Source: Enoplolaimus lenunculus
Taxonomy: Eukaryota > Nematoda > Enoplea > Enoplida > Thoracostomopsidae
Length of the DNA: 64,000 nt
Direction: 5' to 3'
Assembly (NCBI GenBank): GCA_030248215.1
Contig: JASANG010003560.1
Coordinates: 62,001-126,000 of the forward strand
How positions within the stretch are numbered: the stretch's first letter is position 1; every line of letters begins with the position of its first letter. The notes beneath the pieces were generated by a model. It was not told where the DNA came from. It made no database searches and was given only the letters and a program-made list of their open reading frames with translations. Shown here one piece after another: positions 12,881-24,121 of the stretch. Both the position numbers and the translations under genes were made by a program.

Positions 12881-14915
12881 CATATTAAATCAATGGATGC
12901 CTTGTCTGACAATTTTTAAGCTCAATACAATTTGGAGCCAGCTACGGAACTGATTTTTAACAATATATTCGAAGAATGATAACTATATTGAGTGACCACT
13001 TGTGAGCTCACGATGGACTTCCAAACAGTAGTCCTATAAAAGGGCAAAAGGGTGGAACACGTGAAATTTGAGCGAAAACATGGCCGGTTTACTCATTTTT
13101 AAGGACCACATTACAGGGGTATCTGGTCTATTACTGAATGTTCCGTTCCTTTCAGCGGTACTGTTTTGCAACATGTTGATGTAGTGGAATATTAAAACAG
13201 TAGATTTTTACTCCCTAAAAATGAAGTGGGAAAAGCTAAAGTTCAATGTAGGCTAGATGCATTATTTTGTCCACCACTAAATACTCCTGCTTAAAAGTCA
13301 TCATTAACTATTAAAAAATTTTGAAAGTACAGCTTTAATTGTATTGAAATTAGTTTTGTATACTTAATTCGCGCTATGTGTAATCTCAAAAATTTAACAC
13401 GCTTAAGATCTTTGGCTTTTGAAAAACGAACATTAATGCAGCCTTAGCGAATGTTGTTAGTGAGTTTTGGTTTTTTGTCAAACATCAATCATCCCAGTGT
13501 TACGGTACATGTTTTAAGAGGGACAGAACGTCAAAAGCAGTTATACTGAAGCCAAAGTATTTTTAATTTCAAAGTCCAACAGAAGTAATTCTGTTCAATC
13601 TAAACTTAAGTATAAAACATCTGAACCATGCGGTACGTAGCACACCTATACATCCAAAATGAGGGCCCTGCCACCCAACTGCTATTCACATAATTTCAAA
13701 ACACGGAATTTTACCAGCAAACATTTGATTTGTCGCTTAATGCTAAAATTACGTCTGTCTTTTAAACTCGCTGCCGCGCATGAGGGTACTGATGATGTAC
13801 TCATTTAGAAAAAAAGGCATCAATAGACCAAGGAATCTGGTGTAAGAGTTGTTTTTGCGAGCGAGCCCAGCTATAGTGAAAACGGTTTTCAATTCCAAAC
13901 AGGTCATGCTAAAATGCTAAAGTCAGTAAAGCTGTCTTTATCCGTTTGTTGAGGAGTTTCGGGAAGGCGTATGCCACCTATCTCCCATTGTAGACGTCTC
14001 TGAAATACACAATCTCAGCTATATTTTCTTTTGAAAACATCGTTTTTAAATCCACTTGAAAATTTTCGAAATGATAAATTTGGACCCCAAATGTTTTAGT
14101 CTCGTACAGCTGAAATTTCTGAGATGAAAAAAATTGCACAGACTCGTATTAAATTTGTCCTAACAAAGTCTTCGCTAGACTAATGCAAAAAAGAGCACTG
14201 TTAAAACACAGCAAGACGCCTCAATTTAAGAAATACAATTTCAAAAGTTTTAAAACATTTGCTAGAAGAAAGTGTGAGGTGCAGATTTGTAGCCGAGTTT
14301 GAAAAAAACTGTGTAATGCGATATGAATGTTTTGAAAAATAAGTGTTTTAGTTAATATTGCCAAAAATATTGCATGATGGATCTAAAGGTAAGGGTTCAG
14401 TTAAATACATAATTTCAAGTTCACTGATGCGTTCCCAAATGCATTTTTGGTGGAGATTCACTTTGCATTGAAATTCTTGGAGACTTTTAAAAATTAAATT
14501 TTTCAAAAATTCAAATTTGGGTGTGAAATGGTGAACAGAGGTAATGAGACGCTCAAGTATGCAAAACTGTTGGAAATCCGACCGCTTTTGGGCAAACGCC
14601 GGCTGGCAGGATAACGAAATGACCCAAACTTGGTTTGTTGACATTGTAATCGTGTATTTAAATGCTGTTCATAATTTCGGTCATATGTAGCTAGCCCACC
14701 ATTTTGGGACCGGTCAAAGAACCTTAATGGGACGCAAGGGGAATTCACACTATTTACATGCGAAGCCAAATGTGTTTCGGACGGGCGGGACAAAATGTTT
14801 TGAGAAACTGAACCCCCGTGGGCATGGCTCCTCCTGTTTACAGGACTTCATTTTATATGAATATCAGGGGTATATACATATATTAGCACATGCGTTCATC
14901 GAATAATTAACTTAC

Positions 14916-14976
14916 CGGTAACATATGCTGGCCTTTCAATGCTATAGGTCCTTGACTGTTGATTGCTTGGAAAATT
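14916..14976 (-). CDS. candidate small exon downstream of the TIAM-like exons
   Basis: The 61-bp segment has one of the best splice contexts in the window: a CACAACTTTTTTTCCAG acceptor and a GTTACCG|GTAAGTTAA donor on the minus strand. In phase 0, as expected after the candidate exon ending at 16370, it reads NFPSNQQSRTYSIERPAYVT and leaves phase 1. A second frame is also open, giving IFQAINSQGPIALKGQHMLP. Neither reading matches a domain I know. The phase agreement with 16370-16557 is mild support for both. A match to a transcript would be needed to accept it. Confidence 0.3.
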
Positions 14977-15210
14977 CTGGAAAAAAAGTTGTGAATAATA
15001 AACACAAAATGGCGGTGACACTAATGTTAAGCCGGATACTTTACAAACTTCCTAAACCAGAAACTCCAAAATCGAAAAAAGAACATAGTTTTTAGCGATT
15101 GTTTGTGCGTTTCCATCGAGAAATGGGGTGAAACGCGTAAATCAATTAAACTGTTTAGTGACTACCAGCATCAGAAACCCTAAATTAGCTGAAAGCCTGC
15201 TTCTTTAAAG

Positions 15211-16058
15211 CATGGTTGGAACCGTCCCGGTTTTATGGTCCGGACGCAGCCTGGGCCCATTTCACTTGGCCCGGCTCATCCCACTTTGTCCAGGCCCAGC
15301 GCACTTGGCCCGGGTCCATTACACTTTGCCCGAGCCCGGCCCGCTTGGGCCCTGGCCCGCGAATGGTATGTTTAGAGCAGAAAACAAAACAAAAAACCAT
15401 ATAAACATAACACTATTTTTCAAATATTTCATCAAATAATGCTCAGTGTAGCTTCCTTCCGAACCACAAGAGCTCCAACGCCAGACGGATGCTAAAGGCC
15501 GGAGTCGTTGCCATATTCGCTAAAATCTCGCTCAGATTTGTCTGTAATAGCTTGTACACCTAACACGCGTCTAGTGAGCTTGGATAACAGTAGAAGTAGC
15601 ACTGTGTTTTCACATCAGTAATTAACGGATTTTTTGAAGTAGCAGTGGAAACGTCTGCGGTTTATAAGATTCTAGATAACCAACAACCTCGTTTGTTAGT
15701 ACAGTGGACTACAAAACCTTTTAGATCCGTATAGGTGCAAATGATTGCTATTTAGGTACTCAAGAAATCGCCTTCGGAATGTATATAAACGCAACCCTAC
15801 TTTTCAAAATTCTTCCTGCGCCCTGACCGCAGTATCTATTAAAATTGAAAAGAATTAAGGTTCAAAAACACGTATATAAATATTATTACAATATCAAACC
15901 AGCTGTCTATTTCATGGGCTCATGGAAAAAAAGGCCACGCTGCTCCGATTTATTTCGGCTCGTGGGCCCCAAGTTAAGTTTGCGCTTGAGCCCAGGCCCG
16001 GTCCGCTAAGGCCCGTGGTCCCAACATTTGGGCCCGGGCTCAGTCGGTTCCAACCATG
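15211..16058. mobile_element. 848-bp hAT-like element with G+C-rich subterminal repeats
   Basis: The ends are CATGGTTGGAACCG and its inverted copy CGGTTCCAACCATG. The flanks ctttaaag (15203-15210) and ctttagag (16059-16066) differ at one of eight bases. About 140 bp inside the left end and 100 bp inside the right end are full of GGCCCGG/GCCCGGGCC words, standing out sharply from the AT-rich middle. Such subterminal repeats are typical transposase-binding zones in hAT elements. No transposase frame is present. Confidence 0.83.
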
Positions 16059-16369
16059 CTTTAGAGCCAAATTCAGGCGCACGCTAAACTTACGGATTTC
16101 TTTGTCGCACCAGTTTTAATCGGCTCTGGTTCAGCTTAAAATTTGTGGTTCAAAATAAAAGTGGCAACTACGAAGAGAAGCTCGGACGCCATCTCTCTGT
16201 AAAGATGATGGTCCATTTGAGGATAATTTTTGACAGAAAGACAACTATTATTTTATACAACAAAGAATATTCTTGCGTATCTATTAATCTTTTTTCCAAT
16301 TCTACGAACAATTCCTGGTTACTGGGCCAACAAAAAACAGCTCACAGTTCGTGCAGTGCACGTTCTCAC

Positions 16370-16557
16370 CTTTTGTTCAACAGATTCTGTACCAATAATA
16401 TCACAGCATTTTGCAGAACGATCGCAAGCGGAAAGTGTGCAGTTATGAGACTGAGTTTTGTAGTGTTTCTGAATAACTGGAAGACTGTGGCGTTGCCGAT
16501 TAGAGGCAACTACGGCGCCTGCTTGATTTCCCAGGATGGAACGAACCACGCTCGGCC
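16370..16557 (-). CDS. candidate exon, possible PDZ-to-DH linker of the TIAM-like gene
   Basis: The 188-bp open segment on the minus strand lies between an ATTTTTAG acceptor and a CAAAAG|GTGAGAACG donor. It is richer in G+C than its surroundings. It would encode two bases plus 62 codons beginning PSVVRSILGNQAGAVVAS and ending GTESVEQK, polar and without a recognisable domain. In position and direction it suits the poorly conserved linker after the TIAM PDZ domain. It ends in phase 0, which matches the next candidate exon at 14976. Its start phase does not match the PDZ exon donor at 21946, so an exon is missing or one boundary is wrong. The opposite strand is also open here, so a chance frame is possible. 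Confidence 0.35.
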
Positions 16558-17395
16558 CTAAAAATAGTATGCGGCGCTATTGTATGGTTATTTTGATTAC
16601 ATTTTCTATTGGGTATACAAAAGTTTTTTGAATAAAAATGAATCAATTTTTAGGTACTCTAAGATCGACAAAACACAAGTATTGCGATAAAAACAACGTT
16701 AAACGTAACGCTTATTTCAGTGTTACAATTTTGAAAAAGTAAACAAAATTAATATCCAAGGAACGGTTATTCTTTTATAACTAAAGTCACGTCTAAATGT
16801 CGCCGAATTCAAATATTGATTCTTAACTAACAACTCGGTGTTCAAATAGGTTCTTTCATTTTTAATAAATGCAGAAAAATTACATCTGGCGACCATAAAC
16901 AATCAGCTTAGAGTTGATGACGACGATCGGAGTTGTTTTTGAGTTTTCAACGATGTTTAACCGAAAACCTTAAACCGTGCTAGATAATGTAGGATTCCAA
17001 GAGCCCCAACTTTCGAGTTTTTTTAATTTAAACCCAGAGAAATTTAGGTTATGTACCAAAGACAACCTGCATAATGCTGGTGATGAAGCTCAAAATTGTT
17101 TTTTCGCACTTGACCGATTCTTAATTGCAACTGAACATCCGTACTAGGATATTTTTGGATTCCAACCCGCTCATTTTTACTGAAAAACTAAAATTGAAAC
17201 ACAATCTGCTTACTGTACTTGATGCTTGGTTGAAATAAACCGTTGTTTGCCGTTGGAGGCCAACCCGAATGATCTGGTTCAGAATAGCACTCTTCGGAGT
17301 TTCCACTATCGCTGCGGCACGTTATAGTAAGGCTACAAATTAGCAACGGTAAGTATTATACACTTGGTGTTTGTTAAAACCTACAAAAGTATAAT

Positions 17396-17927
17396 TTGAC
17401 CCATGTTAAATAGGCGGCTGCCAGTGGCGGATCCAGGATCTCAAAATGGGGGCGGCGAAAATTTCACAGGTAATAAACTTATTTTTCACCCATACTGTAG
17501 TGACCCAAATAAGAGGGGGGTCCCCATTTTGAGTCGCAATTAATAGCGGGTAGAGTCCTTAAACCCTTGTTTAGACTCCATAAATGACTATTATCCCTAA
17601 TTGTAGCACATAAATGACTCCAGGGCCAAGAAACTTTAAAGCGTGCTTATACTATTGTGTATAAAACAGAGAAATAAACTGCGTAGAACAGCAATTGACA
17701 CTATATAATTTTTGTCGAGATGCTGTTAGGGGAGGCCACGGCCGGGGTGCCCCCCATGGATCCGCCATTGGCGGCTGCCTCTTAAACCTAAGCCTAAAGC
17801 TAAGCGTACGCCGAATAATAAGCCTTAAAATAAATCGAAGACCAAGGTTGACCCTAAGCTGTCCAGTCTCTATGTCTCAGTTTTCGTGTCTCGCAGTTGT
17901 CAGGCTCCAATAATTAACATGGGCCAA
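17396..17927. mobile_element. TTAGGC-rich inverted-repeat element, interrupted by a hAT MITE
   Basis: The left end TTGACCCATGTTAA and the reverse complement of the right end, TTGGCCCATGTTAA, form a 14-bp terminal inverted repeat with one mismatch. Between the hAT insertion and the right end are degenerate CCTAAGCC-type hexamers. Removing the 349-bp hAT element and one copy of its target duplication leaves about 175 bp. I see no clear target duplication for this outer element. Confidence 0.65.
17422..17770. mobile_element. hAT-like MITE nested in a TTAGGC-family element
   Basis: Ends are CAGTGGCGGATCCAGGATC on the left and, reverse complemented, CAATGGCGGATCCATGG on the right. Both flanks carry gcggctgc (17414-17421 and 17771-17778), a perfect 8-bp duplication. 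The 349-bp body has no coding capacity. It contains a segment (about 17494-17625) also found at 38329-38490. Confidence 0.87.
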
Positions 17928-18102
17928 TCACTGCATAATGCAATGAGGTTGTTCGATAAAAGCGACGCTATACTTAAGCGGCTACTTAAATAAGTATTTA
18001 AGCATGTTAAAAGTAAATACCTATGCCAGATTTAAGCCAAATAATTCATTAAGAAAACTATGGAGGACGATGGGGTCCCTATATTCGTCCATCTACGCCT
18101 AC

Positions 18103-18230
18103 CTTCATGGCAGAAAAATTTATCAACAGTATTAAGTTCGACGGTAAGAAATTTTTTGCGCCTTCTATATATCTCCCGACCTCCTCTACAAAAAGTTTCC
18201 GATCACGAACCTCAATCAATGCTGCTAAAT
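18103..18230 (-). CDS. candidate exon with weak DH-domain resemblance
   Basis: On the minus strand a pyrimidine-rich acceptor (TTTTTTCTTTTTTAAAAG) is followed by 128 open bases and an ATGAAG|GTAGGC donor. The reading is LAALIEVRDRKLFVEEVGRY, then IEGAKNFL, then a hydrophobic run ending SAMK. There is faint similarity to the start of TIAM/Sif DH domains, where an ELxxTERxYVxxL helix is followed by YLEPxKxxxFL. The TE pair is not present. Its phases fit neither the PDZ exon nor the 16.5-kb candidate, so these cannot all be consecutive exons of one transcript. It may be a chance open frame. Confidence 0.22.
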
Positions 18231-19072
18231 CTTTTAAAAAAGAAAAAATCCCAAACATGAAATTGTTTAAACATTCACAAGAATAAGCCATTAAAACACT
18301 CTGTACGTGCAAAGCGCCAGTTAAGGAATATCGTAAAATAAATCTTAAATAAAAAACGGTCAATTTTTTTGGTTAACATTTGCGATCAAAGGACGAAAGT
18401 CAAAAATTATAATCCCACTCAGGGATTAAGCATTCAAATTTGAGCCGAAACGAAAGCAATAAACCAATATTCCTGGCGTAATAAGGCAAAATCATTTCAG
18501 CTTTAAAAATACACCGACTACAAGCGAATCTGTATTTCCAAATTTCTTCAGGGAAAGCACCATTATGAAGTTAGTGGAATTCAAATAAAAACTTCGCATA
18601 GAAACAGTAAATCGAAAATGGATCCAGCAACATGTCAACAGCCATGTCGGGCCCGTGCAGTCAACTGAACATTCCTGAGCGAGGAAACACAATTTTAGCA
18701 CCGAGATGCACACAATTTGCACGACAGACTAGCTGGAAAGTTATCGGTGTATGCGGGCAAAAATTTTCTCGCTGGTCCGCCGCCTGGTTACAACCCGCCG
18801 ACAGGGTTAAAGCACATCGCCAGTTAAACATTTTACGCCTCATGGAGGGATTGCGAACCCCAATCCAAAACAAGTAAATAAAACATGAAATTAATTTAGC
18901 AATATGTACAAAATGGTACGTCATGGTGTATACAGCAGTAGACTGCCTTTCGCACTCAGAACAAGTTCGTAGTAGCATTTACGACCGGTGTACAACCGTC
19001 TTATGAAGATTCAGAAGTCGATCCGGAATTTATTTATTGCACAGGAAACTTTTTATTCTTATGATCTACAGT

Positions 19073-19249
19073 CAGACCTGTAGCCAGGTCACCTTGATAG
19101 GTGGGGCTTAAAAATTTTCGCGAGGGGCATACAAGGGTTTTCGATGTTTTTCGAGTTTGACACATACAAGGGTTTTCTTTGACTTACAAGCAAGGTTGAA
19201 ATTTTTCTAGGGGAGGGGTAAAAATTCCCTTCTTCTGGCTACGGGCCCG
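19073..19249. mobile_element. hAT-like MITE, GGCCCGTAGCC family, intact target duplication
   Basis: A 177-bp element has ends CAGACCTGTAGCC and, reverse complemented, CGGGCCCGTAGCC. A perfect 8-bp duplication tctacagt flanks it (19065-19072, 19250-19257). Interior landmarks shared by the family are GAGGGGCATACAAGGGTTTT and GACTTACAAGCAAG. Other copies lie at 7322-7480, 10807-10985, 44227-44390, 48428-48593, 49213-49392 and 51077-51174. Confidence 0.87.
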
Positions 19250-20603
19250 TCTACAGTTCTTGTTTCTTGTACACTTCGTCTCACGTTTAATCTTAAGGCT
19301 TAAAAACATAGACCTAGTAAACCTTGTCCTACATATTAGCTAACGCCTTTTTCAAAGGAGCCTAGGCCTACGCGATGATAGCAAAGTATTACCCCGTTTT
19401 ATGATTAAAATTGATTTGAAGAAAGACGCAGTGTTAAGATATCGATATTAGCACCCAAGCCCCTTACCTTTACACGCTCGAAATATACTCAGGCTTCATC
19501 CGGATTAAGAGTTTGAGCACCTAACAGGGACCTTATTAGCCTTGCGTGAAATTGCCTTACAAACGGACTAGCATTGTAACTAATGCATGATACATGTAGC
19601 ATTTCTTTCAGGTCAGATCGGCAGAAGGGCGTGCACGAGGGGAATGTAACCATTTTAGAAATTTCTACTGACCACAAAAAGACACTTTTAGTGGCTTTAA
19701 ATTAAAATAACCAGCTTTTTTCTATTGTCCAAAATCAAGGTATGATACTCTTTACAAAAAAATGCTGACCACGCTACTTAGCAGGCTTGCTACCCTCACA
19801 AGTCGTACAATCACCCTTTAAGAATTTGGCACTTAGACAGACATAACAACGCACATGACGTTTCGCAAGTTCAGTTGACCACCCTCAGTGAGACTAAGTG
19901 TGAAGCGGCGATTTGAAGTTAAGTATCACTTTACTCCCGTGTGAGTTTTGTCTCATTCCACGGATGTAAACCAAGGGCGAGCTAGGGGATGTATTCATCA
20001 CTGAAATTTCCGTGGAAACGATAATAAATGCAGTTTTACAGGACCTAATATAAGCTGTTCAATTATAGAGTTCAAAATATTAAATTATATTATTCCGAAA
20101 TAAAACTCTGCCTGTGCGCCTACCTCAATCATTCATTGTCCACTAACAATGGTTCAGTTTAAGCAACGCTATCAATGGTGATGCGATCATAAACGCAAGC
20201 AGTCAAGATGTGGTCATAAAGTGGCACCATTACAGTGAGTTATAAGAATTTTAGACCCCTGGCGACATTTTTTGCAGCCCTTAACCGAAATGTTATTGCC
20301 ATTATTGAGAGATCGTTTGAGTAAAAATTCTTAATTCCTACAACAGTATTCTTGCACCTCTTGTTAACAATTCCTTGGCTATAACGCTCTATATTAAGGC
20401 ACTGAGTACACAGTAGTAGACACTAGCGCATGAAAACGTTCTAAATCTGTTAGAGCGTGTACAAATTTGAAAGTATCAAGGATCAACGGTTATCATAGTG
20501 TGTGTGTGTATCTACGAGAAATTGCTGTATAATTATGCTAATTTAAACGGACACCGTGGGCTGAATAAATATACGCGCAGACTTTAGACTATACAGACGT
20601 AGA

Positions 20604-20772
20604 CGCTGGCGGATGCAAGAGGGACCAACCAGGCCAAACCCCTAAACTGGATCAAAACCAAAATTTCGTATTAAGATGGAGTACTCAAATTTAGATTAAC
20701 TTGTCGCTCGCAAGCTCACTTTTGTTATTTTATGTCGCGCGCTCCCGTCAGAAATTTCAGTTTTAGCCGCTA
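20604..20772. mobile_element. hAT-like MITE
   Basis: It begins CGCTGGCGGATGCAAGAGGG. The flanks gacgtaga (20596-20603) and aacgtaga (20773-20780) match at seven of eight bases. The middle (AAAACCAAAATTTCGTATTA) is shared with 54970-55130. Terminal inverted repeats are weak. Confidence 0.6.
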
Positions 20773-21497
20773 AACGTAGATATTGCGATCTCGGGTGAAT
20801 TAGTGTGATTAAGGAACACCGTTTCTGGGCCGTCATATGTCCCCATCTGGTACGTCGGTTTAAAAGACAACGGGATTTTTGTCAATTTTAATTAACACAG
20901 TATTTGGTTGCTGATTTGCGAAAACCCTAGTTAAAATAAGAAATATTTGGTTGTGATTTTTTTAATTGAAATGTTTTGTTTTACTGATGTTGGTCTTTGA
21001 GTCTTACAAGAAATTTGGTTTACTATCTTAGCTAGACAAGTCTACGTGTATTTAGTTTGACATGTGTAGCATGTTTAGGTTTTTGAAAGTTCAAAATGCG
21101 AACCGCGTATGCATAACGACCACATAATTGAACTTAAAATTGTTTAACCGAGGTATATATTTGAGCTAATATGTTACTGGCGTCCTTCAACGTGGATCGC
21201 TAAGTACGCACACAACTATTGATCATTGGCGAATTTTGCATATCTTTCGATTCAAGGGTACTCGGTGTAAAAGTAAACAATCTTGAATTGCAACAGTAGT
21301 GGCCCGCCTCAAAATTATTCGGTTCCCCGAACTATAATTTTGGTATGGACGCCCCTATTTCGACTCCAAAAATTGCAGCATAAAACGCCACCAACAGACT
21401 CTGGAACTTTGTCAACTCACAAACTACTTTGAAATTCAAGAAACTTTTAACCCTTTTTTCGCATTAACATGTTTGTATATAAGACCTAATTGTAAAT

Positions 21498-21566
21498 CAG
21501 GGTTTGAACTGCGGCCTCATGGGTGGGAGGCGTACATCATCGCCACTAAGCTATAATAGGAGAGTA
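21498..21566 (-). repeat. tRNA-like SINE head, family 2
   Basis: On the minus strand it reads TATAGCTTAGTGGCGATG (A-box-like) and, 30 bases on, GCAGTTCAAACCC (B-box-like). The copy at 62629 has the same layout. Confidence 0.5.
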
Positions 21567-21945
21567 ACGTCTAACCGGAGGTGCGCTATCGTGTTCAGAA
21601 GGTTCGTATTGCGCATACGCGTAGTAATTGTTAAACACTGCTCATTGGATATTAATTTACCTGCTCAGCTTGTGCTACGTTGCACAGAGTGTACTCTATG
21701 TGAGAAGGGGTTAATCGATTTGTTAAAGAAACATAACTGCCTCCAATTGAAGTCTTCACTTATTGATCACAGGAAGTGATGGGGATACCTAAAGGATAGG
21801 CGCAGTTTTGTGTTCTACACAGTTCATATATTTGGTAGGGGCTATACACCATTTGAAACAGGACACACCTTTTGCACCCTTATTGCCACGCTTGATTATT
21901 AATCTGTGCCAGTTTCAAACAAGTAAGGTTACTATAACAGGTCAC

Positions 21946-22126
21946 CTTTCTTGGCTTCCAAGCGGCGGCGTAACACATTCAAGCCAAATGGGCAACGAGA
22001 CGCGTTTTGTGCGCAACACAAGGCACAAATGATCGGTCTGTTGAAGGATTGTTTCAATTGATAGCGGACTCAATCGGCGGATGGCTTGTTTGTTGATTGC
22101 GAGAACTTCGTCGCCTCTAACGAGAC
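21946..22126 (-). CDS. TIAM/Still-life-like Rac GEF, exon encoding second half of PDZ domain
   Basis: The acceptor TTGTACACAG is followed by GT, which completes the split glycine codon left by the previous exon. The join reads KKKG|LVRGDEVLAINKQAI, and the domain continues to CLVLRTKR. This closely follows human TIAM1 (KKGLKAGDEILEINNRAA) and fly Sif (IIKGDEIMVINGAI), with the alpha-B helix and final strand in place. Together the two exons give a full-length PDZ domain of about 90 residues. The downstream donor is less certain: GAAAG|GTGACC at 21946-21945 is my best choice and would leave phase 2. If translation did not splice there it would stop shortly after. In the family the next part should be a linker, then the DH-PH catalytic unit, which I did not find with confidence. 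Confidence 0.8.
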
Positions 22127-23150
22127 CTGTGTACAAAGATATAAGTGTACTTGTATTTTCAAATTTGTGTAGCTCCTATTGATAGTTAGCATAGAAGGTC
22201 AATTGTGTCTATATGTAGTAAAACTATAACAGATTTGAATCTGAAACTAAACACATCAGGAACCAGTTACTAAAGATGTGCCTATTTTGAAACTTTATAA
22301 TGGTTCACAATTAGTTGATCCGAGAGGAATATATATCACTCGATGCAATCTATTCAATTCATCCTAAGTACCCCACGTAGTAGTCGACAAATGATTATCT
22401 GCAAGGCGGGTGATCACTAATTGAAGCCTAAAATGCATATTTCTAATATTTTACATAAACACATGCTGTGTTCCACGTGCACAGATTTGAAATCTTACAA
22501 TAATAAAGAGGTCATATATGTTTAGGCCTAAGCCTGGATTTTAAAACAAAATAACCATTAATTAATGTTCCGGCTTTATGTATACAAAATTTAAACGAAT
22601 GCAACTAAAGCAAATTTTAAAATCGCTATATTGAAATATAATCCATTGCCACTCAAACATCTGTTCAAGTACACTTCCACGTTTATATTTAGAATTTTTA
22701 CAAAGCATAGTAATACGTTCTAATATGACCAAAATCACGCACTCTAATATGTTACCACGGGAAATATCCAAGACCGCACTAGCCTAACAATTACTTTAAC
22801 AGCTCAAGTTAGGCTTCAAGTGTCTAAATTTTTAGAAATGTATTAGCCAAAGTCTTTGCTTAAGCTTTCGTCTTGCAAAAGCCTTGTGCTTGAAAATGGG
22901 AGAAAATGTAAACAAACCAAATATTGTAGTAACGTTGCCTTGTACGCCAAAGCTCAACATAAATGTCGAAACGTACAAAAATTTTGAACCTTTATTAAAA
23001 CTGCAATTCAGTTCATCAGTGAAAAGTTTTTAGTTCCCCTAGCAAGGTGAGCTGGCTACGAGCCTGCTTTTAAAACTTGCCGAATTGTTCTGAAATAAAT
23101 GCGAAACAGGTTAGGTTTGCAGCTGTTCGTCTGTAGCGAGCCGCTCTTAC

Positions 23151-23337
23151 CTTTTTTCTTTGCGACACCACTGTCGTCGACGGCGGTCACCCAAACACGC
23201 AGTCCAGGCCGCACTGGATCTTTTTGCGCTCGAATCGTTAGCCCAAACACAGTTGCGTGTCCTGTTGAACTAAGTGGACGATCTAAGTGCACATGATATA
23301 TTAACTTTTCGCGAACTTCAACTTGATGCCCAGCCAT
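23151..23337 (-). CDS. TIAM/Still-life-like Rac GEF, exon encoding first half of PDZ domain
   Basis: This 187-bp exon follows a TTTCATTTTAG acceptor and ends at AAAAAAG|GTAAGAG. It begins in phase 0, matching the end of the exon at 24885, and ends in phase 1. It encodes MAGHQVEVREKLIYHVHL, then VFGLTIRAQKD, then LRVWVTAVDDSGVAKKKG. This matches the start of the TIAM/Sif PDZ domain: the VxxxIHxxK strand, a GFSL-type carboxylate loop (here FGLT), and the motif before KKGL. The frame runs on past the donor for about 30 codons and should not be read as the true end. The PDZ domain in this family binds C-terminal tails of membrane receptors such as syndecans. The intron to the Ras-binding exon holds two transposon relics (23381-23695 and 24122-24393). 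Confidence 0.82.
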
Positions 23338-23380
23338 CTAAAATGAAAAATCACACACTTTCTTAGACAAAAACAGTGCT

Positions 23381-23695
23381 CAATGTTACTTCGTAGGGTA
23401 TAACAGTGGTAGTAGTATGCATATGCGTAAGCCTAAGCCTAACCCTATGGGGCTCTCAAACTCGCGAGCGAAGCAAACGAGAAGCCAGACGCGTTTTTAA
23501 TTTTCGACGGATTTTGCTTCGACCGGTTAGCGTGAGTGCCCCTTTAGGGATTTGCCCCCAAATGGGGGTATGGGGGTGGCTGCTCCGGCCCTGCAATCCT
23601 AAACCTCAGCGTAATGATAAGCCTATAACTAAGGTCAGGCGTAATGCAGCCCCGCAGAAAACAGTATGCTCCGCAAAGTAACATGGGCCAAAATT
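23381..23695. mobile_element. TTAGGC-rich inverted-repeat element with nested MITE, intronic
   Basis: The left end (CAATGTTACTTCG) and reverse-complemented right end (TTGGCCCATGTTACTTTG) match the family at 17396. Degenerate CCTAAGCC hexamers flank an inserted G+C-rich segment (about 23436-23602). That segment ends GGTGGCTGCTCCGGCCCTG, is related to 9116-9285 and 26219-26386, and has a possible 8-bp duplication (taacccta/caatccta). The whole lies in the intron between the Ras-binding and PDZ exons, close to the PDZ acceptor. Confidence 0.6.
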
Positions 23696-24121
23696 GCAAT
23701 CAACTTAAGTAGACATTAGTTGATGAGTGGTGTTGTAAAGCGCTCTTGACAAATCCTCAATCGGTTAAAAACGCAATCGCTCTAGAATTTGCAGTTCTTG
23801 TAATACAGTTGTTTCAAAATTGCTAAATTGGCAGTAGAAACTTTAACTGGTACATGTCGAGAAATGGAAAATAAATTTGCAGTATTTAGACATAAAACAA
23901 ATGTTTGGGTTGTAAACAAAATACAGCTTAATCCCAGTTACGAAAATCATCTCGGTGGAATCCTAGAATTAAAATTTTTAAAGAATCGCTTACAAAATGC
24001 AGTAACATTCGATGAACCGGATCAGAGATTTCAGCAGCTGTTGCCAACTAACTGGTAATAAATGCTCGATAGAATTGAAAACTGTTGCTAAACCTACGCA
24101 CATTTCTAGTGTTTGCGTAAA

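Noticed and set aside
12999-13020. 22-bp possible microexon on the minus strand
   Set aside because: The acceptor is good, but a segment this short with a weak donor cannot be supported without transcripts.
16145-16561. The longest open frame in the window (138 codons, plus strand)
   Set aside because: It is antisense to the better-bounded minus-strand candidate exon and has no recognisable domain.
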